This document shows, piece after piece, positions 46,145 to 55,207 of a stretch of DNA of 64,000 nucleotides. The DNA is from Desulfonauticus submarinus. Its GTDB lineage: Bacteria; Desulfobacterota; Desulfovibrionia; Desulfovibrionales; Desulfonatronovibrionaceae. Position numbers and translations under genes: made by a program. The stretch is taken from the NCBI RefSeq assembly GCF_900104045.1, contig NZ_FNIN01000001.1, positions 186,001 to 250,000 of the forward strand. Direction: 5' to 3'. Positions within the stretch are counted from its first letter, which is position 1, and the number at the start of each line of letters is the position of its first letter. The notes beneath the pieces were generated by a model. The model did no database searches. It saw nothing but the letters and a program-made list of their open reading frames with translations, and was not told the DNA's origin.

Positions 46145-47011
46145 ATGAGCATAAGGTGGAAACTTATTTTAACCTTTCTTTTAGTTTCTATTTTACCTTT
46201 AGTCTTAGCAGGTGGTTCTGGATATTTACATATCAATCAAGTAAGTTCTTTAGCGCTTAAAGAAAGTGCTCGTAGTTTAGAAATAGCATATAAACAATTG
46301 GCAGAACAAAAAACTTTGGACATAAAAAAGGCATTAGAGTACTTTGTGTCGAATAAGATGATTCGTGATGATAATTTTCATATTGAAGATTTGCAGTTTG
46401 ATCCAGCATTTACTTCTTTAGGGATTCAGACATTTGGTAAGACGGGATATTCTTGTATTTTAGAAAAGAAGAAAGATAAATTTTCTTATTTTTTACATCC
46501 CAATCCTAAAATGATAGGCAGAGATATTACTTCTCTTATTGCAAGAAATATAAAATTTAAGCGTTTATTCTTACGGGCTGTGGCCAAAGGTTTTGCTAGT
46601 GGTATTGCTGAAATCAGTTCAGTCAAATCTTTTTACGTATTATCAAATATCGAAGGGACTTCTTTATATATATTAACTAAGGTTAGTTATTCAGAGATAG
46701 AAGGTCCTATTCAAGCTTTGAAAAAAAGATTTAACGAAGAAAAAGAGACATTTTTAATGCAGTATTATGTTGGTGGTCTAACGACAGGAGCTTTAGTCCT
46801 ACTTATTGCTTTATGGTTTAGTATTAGATTAGCAAGGCCAATTACTTATCTGACAGAAGTTGCAGAAAGAATCAGTTTGGGAGAATTGGAAGCGCCTATT
46901 GATATTACCTCTACAGATGAGATTGGAGACTTGGCTGATGCATTAAGACGAATGCAAGTTAGCCTTAGAAAAGCTATTCAAAGATTGCAACGTCGATCTC
47001 AAAGGAGATGA
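46145..47011 (+). CDS. Cache-HAMP receptor lacking an output domain
   Basis: 288 residues. Membrane segment at about 7-28, a periplasmic Cache-like domain to about 205 (FGKTGYSCILEKK, HPNPKMIGRDITSL), a second segment at about 208-230, then a HAMP domain (RPITYLTEVAERISLGELEAPI to EIGDLADALRRMQ). The protein stops about 15 residues later with a basic tail and no kinase, phosphatase or MCP domain. Its partner must be another protein. AAGGAGG precedes the ATG, and its stop overlaps the cytochrome frame. Confidence 0.85.
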   Translation: MSIRWKLILTFLLVSILPLVLAGGSGYLHINQVSSLALKESARSLEIAYKQLAEQKTLDIKKALEYFVSNKMIRDDNFHIEDLQFDPAFTSLGIQTFGKTGYSCILEKKKDKFSYFLHPNPKMIGRDITSLIARNIKFKRLFLRAVAKGFASGIAEISSVKSFYVLSNIEGTSLYILTKVSYSEIEGPIQALKKRFNEEKETFLMQYYVGGLTTGALVLLIALWFSIRLARPITYLTEVAERISLGELEAPIDITSTDEIGDLADALRRMQVSLRKAIQRLQRRSQRR

Positions 47012-47016
47012 TAGCT

Positions 47017-47526
47017 ATGCGTTACAATGTGAAAGACTTTATTTTTTTAATAATATTAATAATATTGGGAACTGTAGTTGTTTGTTATGCCCAGCCTGTT
47101 AATTTACTTGAAATTAAAGATGAGTATTATATTGATAAATTTGGTCCTTATAAAATGCCAAGTGTATATTTTTCTCATGATATTCATGCTAATGAATATC
47201 AAATATCTTGTAAATCATGTCACCATATATATAAAAAAGGAAAGAATATATGGACTCCAGAAGATCATGAGAAAACATGTACGGAATGCCATAATAAAAA
47301 TAAAGCTGAAGCAATTAATTCCTATCATATGAAATGTTGGGGATGTCATAAGAGGTTAAGAGAAGTATATCATTTAGCTGATACACCTACTAATCAATGT
47401 CAAAAGTGTCACATAAAGCCTAGTGAGGTGGAAAAAGAGAGAAAAAGAATTCAAAAAAAGCTAGAAAAGAAAAATGAGACGTTATTTAAAATTATTCAAA
47501 ATTTAAAGGTAAAAGGATTTTATTAG
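47017..47526 (+). CDS. Exported tetraheme cytochrome c3 family protein
   Basis: 169 residues from the ATG at 47017, which sits 9 bases after AAAGGAG; an ATG at 47008 is nearer and gives a longer N-terminus. The signal peptide is MRYNVKDF plus a hydrophobic run, cleaved near AQP. Four CxxCH motifs start at C65, C88, C107 and C128. H54, H57, H70 and H104 are candidate axial ligands, including the CKSCHH pattern of class III c3. The last 35 residues are a charged helix. It lies between the receptor and the second CheW-like gene. Confidence 0.88.
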   Translation: MRYNVKDFIFLIILIILGTVVVCYAQPVNLLEIKDEYYIDKFGPYKMPSVYFSHDIHANEYQISCKSCHHIYKKGKNIWTPEDHEKTCTECHNKNKAEAINSYHMKCWGCHKRLREVYHLADTPTNQCQKCHIKPSEVEKERKRIQKKLEKKNETLFKIIQNLKVKGFY

Positions 47527-47535
47527 GAGTTATTT

Positions 47536-49071
47536 ATGGATAATTTAGATGTAAAAAGGATTCAACAAGAGGCCTTTTCTACTATTGATAATTTGTTTAG
47601 TGATGGTAAAAGTAAAGATGAGAATATTATAAAATTAAAAGAAAAAATTTTAACTTTAGATTGGGAGTTTAATCCCAATGATATTCAAGAAATTATTGAT
47701 ATATTAAGTAAATTAAAAAATAAGTACACAGATAAAGTAAATAGTGTACTTATTTCTATGATGATAAATATTTCCAAATTTTTGCTTGTAGCCAAAGAAA
47801 AATCTCCTTCTGATACTTTAAATGTACTTGCTTATATTATTGATTTTTTTGCAAGATTAAATGAAGAAGAAATTACTGTTGAAGAAAAAAAGAAGTATAT
47901 TGCTGAAATAAAATCTAAGTATATTAAAATAAAAAATGCCTTTACTAAACTTCAGTCTGATTCACATAAAGAACAAAAAGCTCAAGAAATTGAAGATAAA
48001 AATAAAGAAAAAGTTGTCATAGAACAAGAATCTATAATAAAATCTGAGACTGAAAGTTTATCACAAGAAAAGCAAATAGAAAAACAAGAAGTTTTTGTAA
48101 TTGAAGATGAAGAAAAACAGGAAAAGATTAGAGAATCTTTAGATGATGTTTCAAAAGAATCTATTAGGGTAGAAAATATAGATTTTATTTTAGATAAATT
48201 AATGTCTAAAATAGAATATAATCTGTCAACAATTATTGAAGAAAATTTTAAATATGTTACAGAAAAATTACGTAAATTTGAAGAACGTTTAGAAGATATT
48301 GCAAGTGAATTACAAATAATTAAAAGAGATTTTAAAAATACTTCTTTTTTTAAAAAAGAAGATCATCGCAAAGATAAGGCAGATGTTTTGTTAGGTGACA
48401 AAGAGGTTAAAAAAGAGTCAAAAGTTATAGAAGATGGGGATACTAAACTAATTTTAGATGGAAAAGATGATTTTGAAATCGAATTAGAAGAGGATATGGA
48501 GGTTGTGGAATTAGATACTAAAGAAGAGCAAAAAGAAGAAAATAAAAAAGAAGAGGAAAAAGAAATATTTTCTTTTGAAGAAGTGTTTGAAGATACAGAA
48601 ACAAAAGAAGATAATTTTTTTCAAGAAGATGAAATTATTCCTTATGTAAAAGTTTTTAAAATAAAAAATAAATTATTAGCCATAGACGATTCTAGTATAG
48701 GAGGTATCTTTAAAGTTTCTCCGTCAAAAGCTAAGTCTTTGTATAAAAAAGAAAGGTTTAAATTAAAAGAGATAAAAACATTGTTTTCTGGTTTAGCAAA
48801 ACACGTAAGAGGTAGTTTTAGTAATTTAAAAGAAAAAGAATTAAAAAATTTAGAAGTAGAAATATATAAATATCCTGAACAATTTGTGGATAAGTTTAAG
48901 TATATGATATTAATAGATTATGAAAAACCATTGGTTCTTTTTGTAAGAGATATTGTAGGAAATAAGATATTTTTACCTAAAAATAGAATACCTGCAAAAA
49001 ATGTAGACTCCCTTTTTAATTATAAAGTAACAATAGCTGGAATTGGAGAAGTAGAATATTTTGAGATATAA
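47536..49071 (+). CDS. Long charged protein with unrecognised CheW-like C-terminal domain
   Basis: 511 residues. Residues 1-140 are helical, about 140-365 is a very acidic and Lys-rich low-complexity linker with probable coiled coil (FEERLEDIASELQIIK), and 369-511 is a strand-rich domain (FKIKNKLLAID, KVSPSKAKSLY, KELKN, KYMILIDYEKPLVLFV). That domain is homologous to the C-terminus of the protein at 42463-43500. No catalytic motif. It is probably a tethering scaffold within the module. Confidence 0.6.
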   Translation: MDNLDVKRIQQEAFSTIDNLFSDGKSKDENIIKLKEKILTLDWEFNPNDIQEIIDILSKLKNKYTDKVNSVLISMMINISKFLLVAKEKSPSDTLNVLAYIIDFFARLNEEEITVEEKKKYIAEIKSKYIKIKNAFTKLQSDSHKEQKAQEIEDKNKEKVVIEQESIIKSETESLSQEKQIEKQEVFVIEDEEKQEKIRESLDDVSKESIRVENIDFILDKLMSKIEYNLSTIIEENFKYVTEKLRKFEERLEDIASELQIIKRDFKNTSFFKKEDHRKDKADVLLGDKEVKKESKVIEDGDTKLILDGKDDFEIELEEDMEVVELDTKEEQKEENKKEEEKEIFSFEEVFEDTETKEDNFFQEDEIIPYVKVFKIKNKLLAIDDSSIGGIFKVSPSKAKSLYKKERFKLKEIKTLFSGLAKHVRGSFSNLKEKELKNLEVEIYKYPEQFVDKFKYMILIDYEKPLVLFVRDIVGNKIFLPKNRIPAKNVDSLFNYKVTIAGIGEVEYFEI

Positions 49072-49106
49072 ACTTTTATTTTTGAAATTATTATAGGTCA
49101 AATAAT

Positions 49107-51452
49107 ATGAACAAGCAGGATGTAAATATAAAGATTAAAGAAGCTAAGATATGTCTTGAACAAGGATTATTAGAAGAAGCAGAAAAGATTCTTTCTACTC
49201 TTCAACAGAATATTAAAGCTGAAAAATTACAATTACCTGAAAAACAAAAGAAAGAAATCGAAGTATTAATAAAGCATTTAAAAACAAAAAATAAATCGGA
49301 TACTGGTAATATTAATGTTGCTCAAGAAGTTAATTTAAACGAACGATATAACCAAGCTCTTGTTTTTATGGAGCTTGGCTTATGCGAGGAGGCTCTTGTT
49401 GATTTTAAAAAATTAATTTTAGAAAATTATAAAGTTAATGATGTTGTTAAGAAAGCCATACAATGCTTTAATAGATTGGAAAAAAAGATAGAAATATGTA
49501 GTTATTTTGATGAAATTCTTTCTAGTCCTAATGTATCTGATATTTATAAAGATCTTATTCGATTAGAAATTGCAAAAGTAATGGAATCTCTTGGTATATA
49601 TGTAAAAGCATTTGATTATTATAAAAGTATTAAAAACCCTCAGGTTGCAGAAAGTATTAAAAGTAAGCTGAAGTTAATTGCAGCTAAAGTTAAAGGTGGA
49701 TCAAAATATAGTTATCTTTTAGAAGTTTGTTTGACAAAAGAACAATTGCAGCAGGCTATTAAAAGAGCAAATAAAGAAGATAAAAGTGTTGAATATGTTC
49801 TTATAAAATATTTTAATATTCCAAAAGAAGAAGTTGGAAAATCTTTATCTATTTTTTATGATTGTAAATTTGTTCCTTTTTCAAAGGAATATAAACCTCC
49901 TTTAGATTTGATTCACAATTTAAAAAAAGATTATTTAATTAATAATGTATGGTTACCGATTTACAAAAAGAATAATAAAGTTATTGTTGTTATTGATGAG
50001 CCAGATGACTTTTCAAGAACAGATACTATTAGAGCTATTTTAAATAGTTATGAACAGTCTTTAATTTTAGAATTTGCAGTGGGTATTAAAGAAGATATTT
50101 TAGATCTAATTGATTTTTATTTGGGAGATGTTGAACAAAAATTACAAGTTGAGTTTAAATCTACTAACATTGAAAATATAGAAGATTTAATTGATGATGT
50201 AGAAATAGAAACAGAAGAGACAGAAGAAGATATTACTATTTCAGAAAGTGATAGTAAAGTTGTTCGTTTTGTAAACAAAATGATTTTAGATGCCTATAAT
50301 AAAAAGGCCTCTGATATTCATATAGAACCATCTGCAGGTAAAAAGGTTACTGATATAAGATTTAGAGTTGATGGAGTATGTCAGCATTATATTAATGTTC
50401 CTAATCCTTTTGCCAAGGCTCTTGTATCTAGAATTAAAATTATGTCCAATTTGGATATTGCAGAAAGACGTCTTCCTCAAGATGGAAAGATTAAATTTAA
50501 GCATCATGGAAAAGTTTTAGTAGAACTTCGTGTTGCTACCTTACCGACAGTAGGTGGCTATGAGGATGTAGTTTTACGACTTTTGCATACTGGCAAACCT
50601 TTGGCCTTAACCGATTTAGGCATGACAGAGGAAAATTTAGAGAAATTTAAGAAAATTATTGCTCAACCTTATGGCTTAATACTTGTTGTTGGTCCTACAG
50701 GTTCTGGTAAAACAACCACCTTACATTCAGCTTTGAGCTATATCAATACTCCTGAAAGAAAGATATGGACAGCTGAAGATCCAGTGGAAATAACCCAAGA
50801 AGGTCTTAGACAGGTGGAAGTAAAACCTAAAATTGGATTAACCTTTGCAAGAGTTTTAAGAGCTTTTTTAAGAGCTGACCCAGATGTTATAATGATTGGT
50901 GAAATGAGGGATGAAGAAACAGCTTCTACAGGTATAGAAGCTTCTTTAACTGGTCACTTGGTATTTTCTACCCTTCATACAAATAGCGCTCCAGAAACTG
51001 TTACTCGTCTTTTGGAAATGGGACTTGATCCTCATAATTTTGCAGATTCTTTATTAGGCGTTTTGGCACAAAGGCTTCTTAGAAAGTTGTGTCCTAAATG
51101 TAAGGAAGGTTATCATCCTTCTAAAAAAGAATTTGATTCTTTTGTGGCTGAATATGGTGAAGAGCAATTTAAAGAGTTGGGGATTGAATATAATGATGAT
51201 TTTATTTTATATAAACCAGTAGGATGTGATGATTGTGGAGGAACAGGATATAAAGGACGTATAGGTATACATGAATTGTTGTTGAATACAGTGACAATTC
51301 AAGAACTTATCAAAGAGAGAGCTTCAACTGAACGAATTAAAGAAGCTGCCATTAAAGAAGCAAAAATGACTACTTTGAAACAAGATGGTATGTTAAAATT
51401 TTTCCAGGGTATTACTGATATAAGAGAGGTTAGAAGAGTTTGTATTAAATAG
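49107..51452 (+). CDS. PilB/GspE-type assembly ATPase with TPR-like N-terminus
   Basis: 781 residues. The first 200 residues are TPR-like helices. A GspE/MshEN-type N-terminal domain spans about 205-340. The ATPase domain follows with Walker A GPTGSGKT at 529-536, AEDPVEITQEGLRQVEV, Walker B MIGEM near 596-600 and HTNSAPET. A four-Cys zinc site (C662, C665, C707, C710) lies near the end. Such ATPases polymerise pilins or secretion pseudopili. It is the last gene of the operon, and no pilin, PilC or PilQ gene is in the window. Confidence 0.9.
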   Translation: MNKQDVNIKIKEAKICLEQGLLEEAEKILSTLQQNIKAEKLQLPEKQKKEIEVLIKHLKTKNKSDTGNINVAQEVNLNERYNQALVFMELGLCEEALVDFKKLILENYKVNDVVKKAIQCFNRLEKKIEICSYFDEILSSPNVSDIYKDLIRLEIAKVMESLGIYVKAFDYYKSIKNPQVAESIKSKLKLIAAKVKGGSKYSYLLEVCLTKEQLQQAIKRANKEDKSVEYVLIKYFNIPKEEVGKSLSIFYDCKFVPFSKEYKPPLDLIHNLKKDYLINNVWLPIYKKNNKVIVVIDEPDDFSRTDTIRAILNSYEQSLILEFAVGIKEDILDLIDFYLGDVEQKLQVEFKSTNIENIEDLIDDVEIETEETEEDITISESDSKVVRFVNKMILDAYNKKASDIHIEPSAGKKVTDIRFRVDGVCQHYINVPNPFAKALVSRIKIMSNLDIAERRLPQDGKIKFKHHGKVLVELRVATLPTVGGYEDVVLRLLHTGKPLALTDLGMTEENLEKFKKIIAQPYGLILVVGPTGSGKTTTLHSALSYINTPERKIWTAEDPVEITQEGLRQVEVKPKIGLTFARVLRAFLRADPDVIMIGEMRDEETASTGIEASLTGHLVFSTLHTNSAPETVTRLLEMGLDPHNFADSLLGVLAQRLLRKLCPKCKEGYHPSKKEFDSFVAEYGEEQFKELGIEYNDDFILYKPVGCDDCGGTGYKGRIGIHELLLNTVTIQELIKERASTERIKEAAIKEAKMTTLKQDGMLKFFQGITDIREVRRVCIK

Positions 51453-51463
51453 ATTTTATTAAT

Positions 51464-52345
51464 TTAAAGTAGTTTATTACATTTATAAAAATAAGAAGTT
51501 AAAATTTTAAATATACACTTAGCCGCAACACTTTGAGATAAGACATTAGAAGAAACTGGAGCTAATTCACAAAAGTCCAGTCCAATAAAATTGACAGGAA
51601 ATAATTCAAAGAAAAATTTTTTTAACCAAACATAGGAAATACCTTCAGGTTCAGGTGTACCTACTCCTGGCATAATAGAGGGATCGAGCCCATCTGCATC
51701 AAATGTAATATAAAGAGGACGATTCCCTATAATTTGCTTGCAAAAAGAAGCAGTTTCAAAGGGGTTTTTCATATTCCATGCAAAAAAAGTATGAATCTGT
51801 TCTTTTTTTTGTTTGATTAATGATGCTTCTTCTTTGCAAACACTTCTTATACCAACTTGGATTAGGTCTATATTAAATTCTAAACATCTTTTCATAACAC
51901 AGGCATGAGAGTACCTGCTTCCTTCATATTCTTCTCTTAAATCTGCATGAGCATCTATTTGAAGCACCACTAAATTTTTATAAAATTGAGAATAAAATTT
52001 TATAAAGGGTAGGGTGATGGAATGTTCTCCTCCTAAGGCAATAAAAAATTCTTGTTTAGGGTCGAATTGTTGTAAAATATTTTCTATGTTTTTTAAATAT
52101 TCTGATACACTATTTATATTTCTTTTTGGTTCTGGTAATACTTTAAAGTAGCAATAATCTTCTAAAGAAATATTGAGTTCTGGATCAAAAGTCTCTATTT
52201 GGATACTAGCTTCCATTATAGCCTTGGGACCAAATCTAGTCCCTGTCCCATAACTTACTGTACCTTCATAGGGGCACGGTAAAACAAAAATTTTCTTTTT
52301 ATTCTTGTTATCTATTTGGGATGTAAAATCAAAAAAAGTATTCAT
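51464..52345 (-). CDS. speB: Agmatinase (ureohydrolase family)
   Basis: 293 residues. The binuclear Mn site is visible in GGEHSIT, DAHADLREEY and TFDADGLDPSIMPG. It hydrolyses agmatine to putrescine and urea. It lies 9 bases after pdaD, which makes agmatine from arginine, so the pair forms a putrescine pathway. Its 3' end is 11 bases from the convergent pilus ATPase gene. Confidence 0.92.
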   Translation of the reverse strand: MNTFFDFTSQIDNKNKKKIFVLPCPYEGTVSYGTGTRFGPKAIMEASIQIETFDPELNISLEDYCYFKVLPEPKRNINSVSEYLKNIENILQQFDPKQEFFIALGGEHSITLPFIKFYSQFYKNLVVLQIDAHADLREEYEGSRYSHACVMKRCLEFNIDLIQVGIRSVCKEEASLIKQKKEQIHTFFAWNMKNPFETASFCKQIIGNRPLYITFDADGLDPSIMPGVGTPEPEGISYVWLKKFFFELFPVNFIGLDFCELAPVSSNVLSQSVAAKCIFKILTSYFYKCNKLL

Positions 52346-52354
52346 TTTTAATTT

Positions 52355-52897
52355 TTAGGGGATAAAAACCACTGCTGAAATTGTTGTTGTCCACATTCCA
52401 CCTACACCTGCTGTTACACAAGGAGCTGAACAAGACTTTACTATTTTACCACTCATTAAATATATTTCTCTTCTTTCATCATAATCTTTATTAGCGTCAA
52501 ATTCTATACCTAAAGTAGTAGCTAACATAGTCGAAGCCAAATCTTCTGCAAAATCTCCTATTTCTTTTTCATCTGCTCCAAAAGTTGTGTGCTCAGAAAT
52601 ATATCCATATTGATTCTTATCTGCTGGTAAAGCTATACCAACAGCAGAGCCAACTAATCTGCCTTTTTCATTAGTTGCGTTTCTAGCCATTACACAAAAA
52701 GTGATTTGGCCAGGGCTAAGTAGTTTAATTCCTTCTTCTATTTCTACAAACTCACAATTTGGAGGGAAAATGCTAGAAACATATACTAAATTTTGTTTTT
52801 CTATTTTAGCGTCTCGTAATGCTAATTCAAAAGATTGTAATTTATTTTTATGTCTTCCTATTCCTGTTGTGAAAAAAGCCTTTGTGGGAACAAACAT
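52355..52897 (-). CDS. pdaD: Pyruvoyl-dependent arginine decarboxylase
   Basis: 180 residues. The self-cleavage site is Ser41-Ser42 in [11 protein letters not shown], which yields the pyruvoyl cofactor. [11 protein letters not shown] and [19 protein letters not shown] are further family signatures. It decarboxylates arginine to agmatine for SpeB. An AAGGAGG site lies before the ATG. Confidence 0.93.
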   Translation of the reverse strand: MFVPTKAFFTTGIGRHKNKLQSFELALRDAKIEKQNLVYVSSIFPPNCEFVEIEEGIKLLSPGQITFCVMARNATNEKGRLVGSAVGIALPADKNQYGYISEHTTFGADEKEIGDFAEDLASTMLATTLGIEFDANKDYDERREIYLMSGKIVKSCSAPCVTAGVGGMWTTTISAVVFIP

Positions 52898-52922
52898 CTA
52901 TTGCCTCCTTCTAAATATTATC

Positions 52923-53549
52923 TTAGCGCTTTAACTCTTTTTTTCCCTTTAAAAAATAATTTTTAATATTGCTTTGTTTTAAAATAAGACGAGCGTCACT
53001 TTCATTGTTTGATTTGATTGTTATTAATATTCTATGCCAAATATTATTTTTGATTTTTGTTGTTTCCATTTTAACTGTACACTTTACTGGACATACTTTT
53101 AATATATTCTTTTTAACTTCTTTTAAGTAAAAAAAAGCTTCATTTTTATTTTTATAAGATGCACACTGATAAATATACTTATATAAAAATTTTTCTTTTA
53201 TCTGCTTTTTTTTATTAATACTTTTTGATAACTTTTTTGGTTTATTATTAGTCTTTTCTTTTTTGCTTTTTTTATTTTCTTTTTTTTCCTGATTTAAATT
53301 ATTTTTTATTTCCTGCAATTTATCTAAAAAAACTAATTTTTCAGGGGGAATTATATTATCTTGTTGTTTTTTTTCATTATCTTCAATAGTAATTTGTTTT
53401 TTTATTATATTTTGTACTTTATATCCTCGTCCTATAACTAAACCTAAAATAAAAGCCCAACACATTCCTATAAAGAGTATTAATATCCAATATAAACCTC
53501 GAATATTTTTAGTTTCTAATGAAAATTTTTTGTTTTTTGATTTAGCCAT
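52923..53549 (-). CDS. SPOR-domain membrane protein
   Basis: 208 residues. A membrane segment at about 19-41 follows a basic cytoplasmic start; a Lys-rich linker spans about 50-120. A SPOR-type domain ends the protein (YKYIYQCASYKNKNEAFFYL). SPOR domains bind denuded septal peptidoglycan, so a division-site role is likely. It lies between argS (2 bases) and pdaD (25 bases). Confidence 0.8.
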   Translation of the reverse strand: MAKSKNKKFSLETKNIRGLYWILILFIGMCWAFILGLVIGRGYKVQNIIKKQITIEDNEKKQQDNIIPPEKLVFLDKLQEIKNNLNQEKKENKKSKKEKTNNKPKKLSKSINKKKQIKEKFLYKYIYQCASYKNKNEAFFYLKEVKKNILKVCPVKCTVKMETTKIKNNIWHRILITIKSNNESDARLILKQSNIKNYFLKGKKELKR

Positions 53550-53551
53550 AA

Positions 53552-55207
53552 CTACATTTTTTTTGGAGCATTAACACCTAATAAATCTAATCCTGTATAT
53601 AAAACATATTTTATTGCCATGAGTAAGATTAATCGTGCTTGAATTAAATTCGTATCTGTAGCTGTTAAAATAGGGTGTTCATTATAGTATCTATGAAATA
53701 ATGTTGCTAGTTCATATAAATAAAAGCTTAAATAATGCGGTGTTAATTGTTTAGAACATAATATTAAATTTTCTTCAAATTTTGATAAATGTTTTAGAAT
53801 AGAAAGATCGTTTTTTGTGTTTAAAAGAAATATATTTTTTATACCTTGATTTTGGTCAAATGAAATTCTTTTTTCTTCTGCTTTTCTAAAAATAGAACAA
53901 ATTCTAGCATGAGCATATTGAACATAGTATACTGGGTTTTCTAGAGATTTCTTTTTTACTAACTCTAAATCAAAATCTAGGTGACTATCACTTTTTCTAC
54001 TTAAAAATATAAATCGTGCAGCATCTACTCCAACTTCATTATATACTTCTCTAAGTGTAATAAACTGTCCTGCTCTGGTAGACATAGCTATTTGTTGTCC
54101 ATTTCTTAATAAATTAACAAGTTGAACCAGTATCACTTGAAGTTGTTCTTTTTGTTTTCCTAAAGCTTGTATCGCAGCTTTCATTCTGGGAACATAACCA
54201 TGATGGTCAGCTCCCCAGATGTCAATTATTACATCAAATCCTCTTTGATATTTGTTAAAATGATAAGCAATGTCAGATGCAAAATAAGTTAGAGAACCAT
54301 CACTTTTTTTTAATACTCTATCTTTGTCATCTCCAAATAAGGAACTTTTAAACCAAAGAGCACCTTCTTTTTCATAAACTAATTTTTTTTCTTTTAAAAA
54401 ATTTAAAGTTTTTTCTACTTCTCCTTTTTCCACTAGAGATTTTTCTGAAAACCATATGTCATGTTTAACTCGAAAATTTTTTAGATCATCTTGAATATCT
54501 TTTAAAATTTTTTCTTTTGCATAGTTTGTGCAGAAAATTAAAGATTCATCTTCATTAATTTCTAATAATTCTTTTCCTTTTATTTTTATAATTTCTTTTG
54601 CTAGATCAATTATATAATCACCTTTATATCCATCTTCTGGAAATTTACATTTTTTACCAAGTAGTTCTTTATATCTAGACCATACAGAAGCTCCTAATAA
54701 TCGAATTTGACGACCTGCATCATTGATATAGTACTCAGTAGAAACATCATAACCACAAAATTTTAAAATTCTAGCTAAACTATCTCCAACTGCAGCACCT
54801 CTTCCATGTCCAATATGCAGGGGACCAGTAGGATTAGCAGAGACAAATTCTACTTGTATCTTTTGGTTCTGACCAAAGTTATTGGTGCCAAAACTTTCTT
54901 TTAACTCTAAAATATTTAGTACTATTTCTTGCCATACTTTATTTTTAAAATAAAAGTTTAAAAAACCTGGCCCTGCAATTTCTATCTTTTCTATTAACTC
55001 TAAGTTTAGTAATTTTTCTTTTATTTCCTGAGCCCATTCTCTTGGATTTTTTTTAACTTGTTTAGCAGTAATAAGAGCTATGTTAGAACTTAAGTCACCA
55101 AATTTTTCTTCTTTTGGTGGCGAGATTGTTCCTTTTTCAGGCCAAGCGATGCTATATATATTAAGAATTTCTTGAATACTATTTTGTAAATACTGTTTTA
55201 ATTTCAT
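53552..55207 (-). CDS. argS: Arginyl-tRNA synthetase
   Basis: 551 residues. The class I HIGH motif is at 131-134 (GPLHIGHGRG), and the KMSKS-like segment reads AMSTRAGQF. The C-terminal DALR helical domain (YAHARICSIFRKAEE) is present. It charges tRNA-Arg. Its start is directly adjacent to the fabD stop. Confidence 0.96.
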   Translation of the reverse strand: MKLKQYLQNSIQEILNIYSIAWPEKGTISPPKEEKFGDLSSNIALITAKQVKKNPREWAQEIKEKLLNLELIEKIEIAGPGFLNFYFKNKVWQEIVLNILELKESFGTNNFGQNQKIQVEFVSANPTGPLHIGHGRGAAVGDSLARILKFCGYDVSTEYYINDAGRQIRLLGASVWSRYKELLGKKCKFPEDGYKGDYIIDLAKEIIKIKGKELLEINEDESLIFCTNYAKEKILKDIQDDLKNFRVKHDIWFSEKSLVEKGEVEKTLNFLKEKKLVYEKEGALWFKSSLFGDDKDRVLKKSDGSLTYFASDIAYHFNKYQRGFDVIIDIWGADHHGYVPRMKAAIQALGKQKEQLQVILVQLVNLLRNGQQIAMSTRAGQFITLREVYNEVGVDAARFIFLSRKSDSHLDFDLELVKKKSLENPVYYVQYAHARICSIFRKAEEKRISFDQNQGIKNIFLLNTKNDLSILKHLSKFEENLILCSKQLTPHYLSFYLYELATLFHRYYNEHPILTATDTNLIQARLILLMAIKYVLYTGLDLLGVNAPKKM

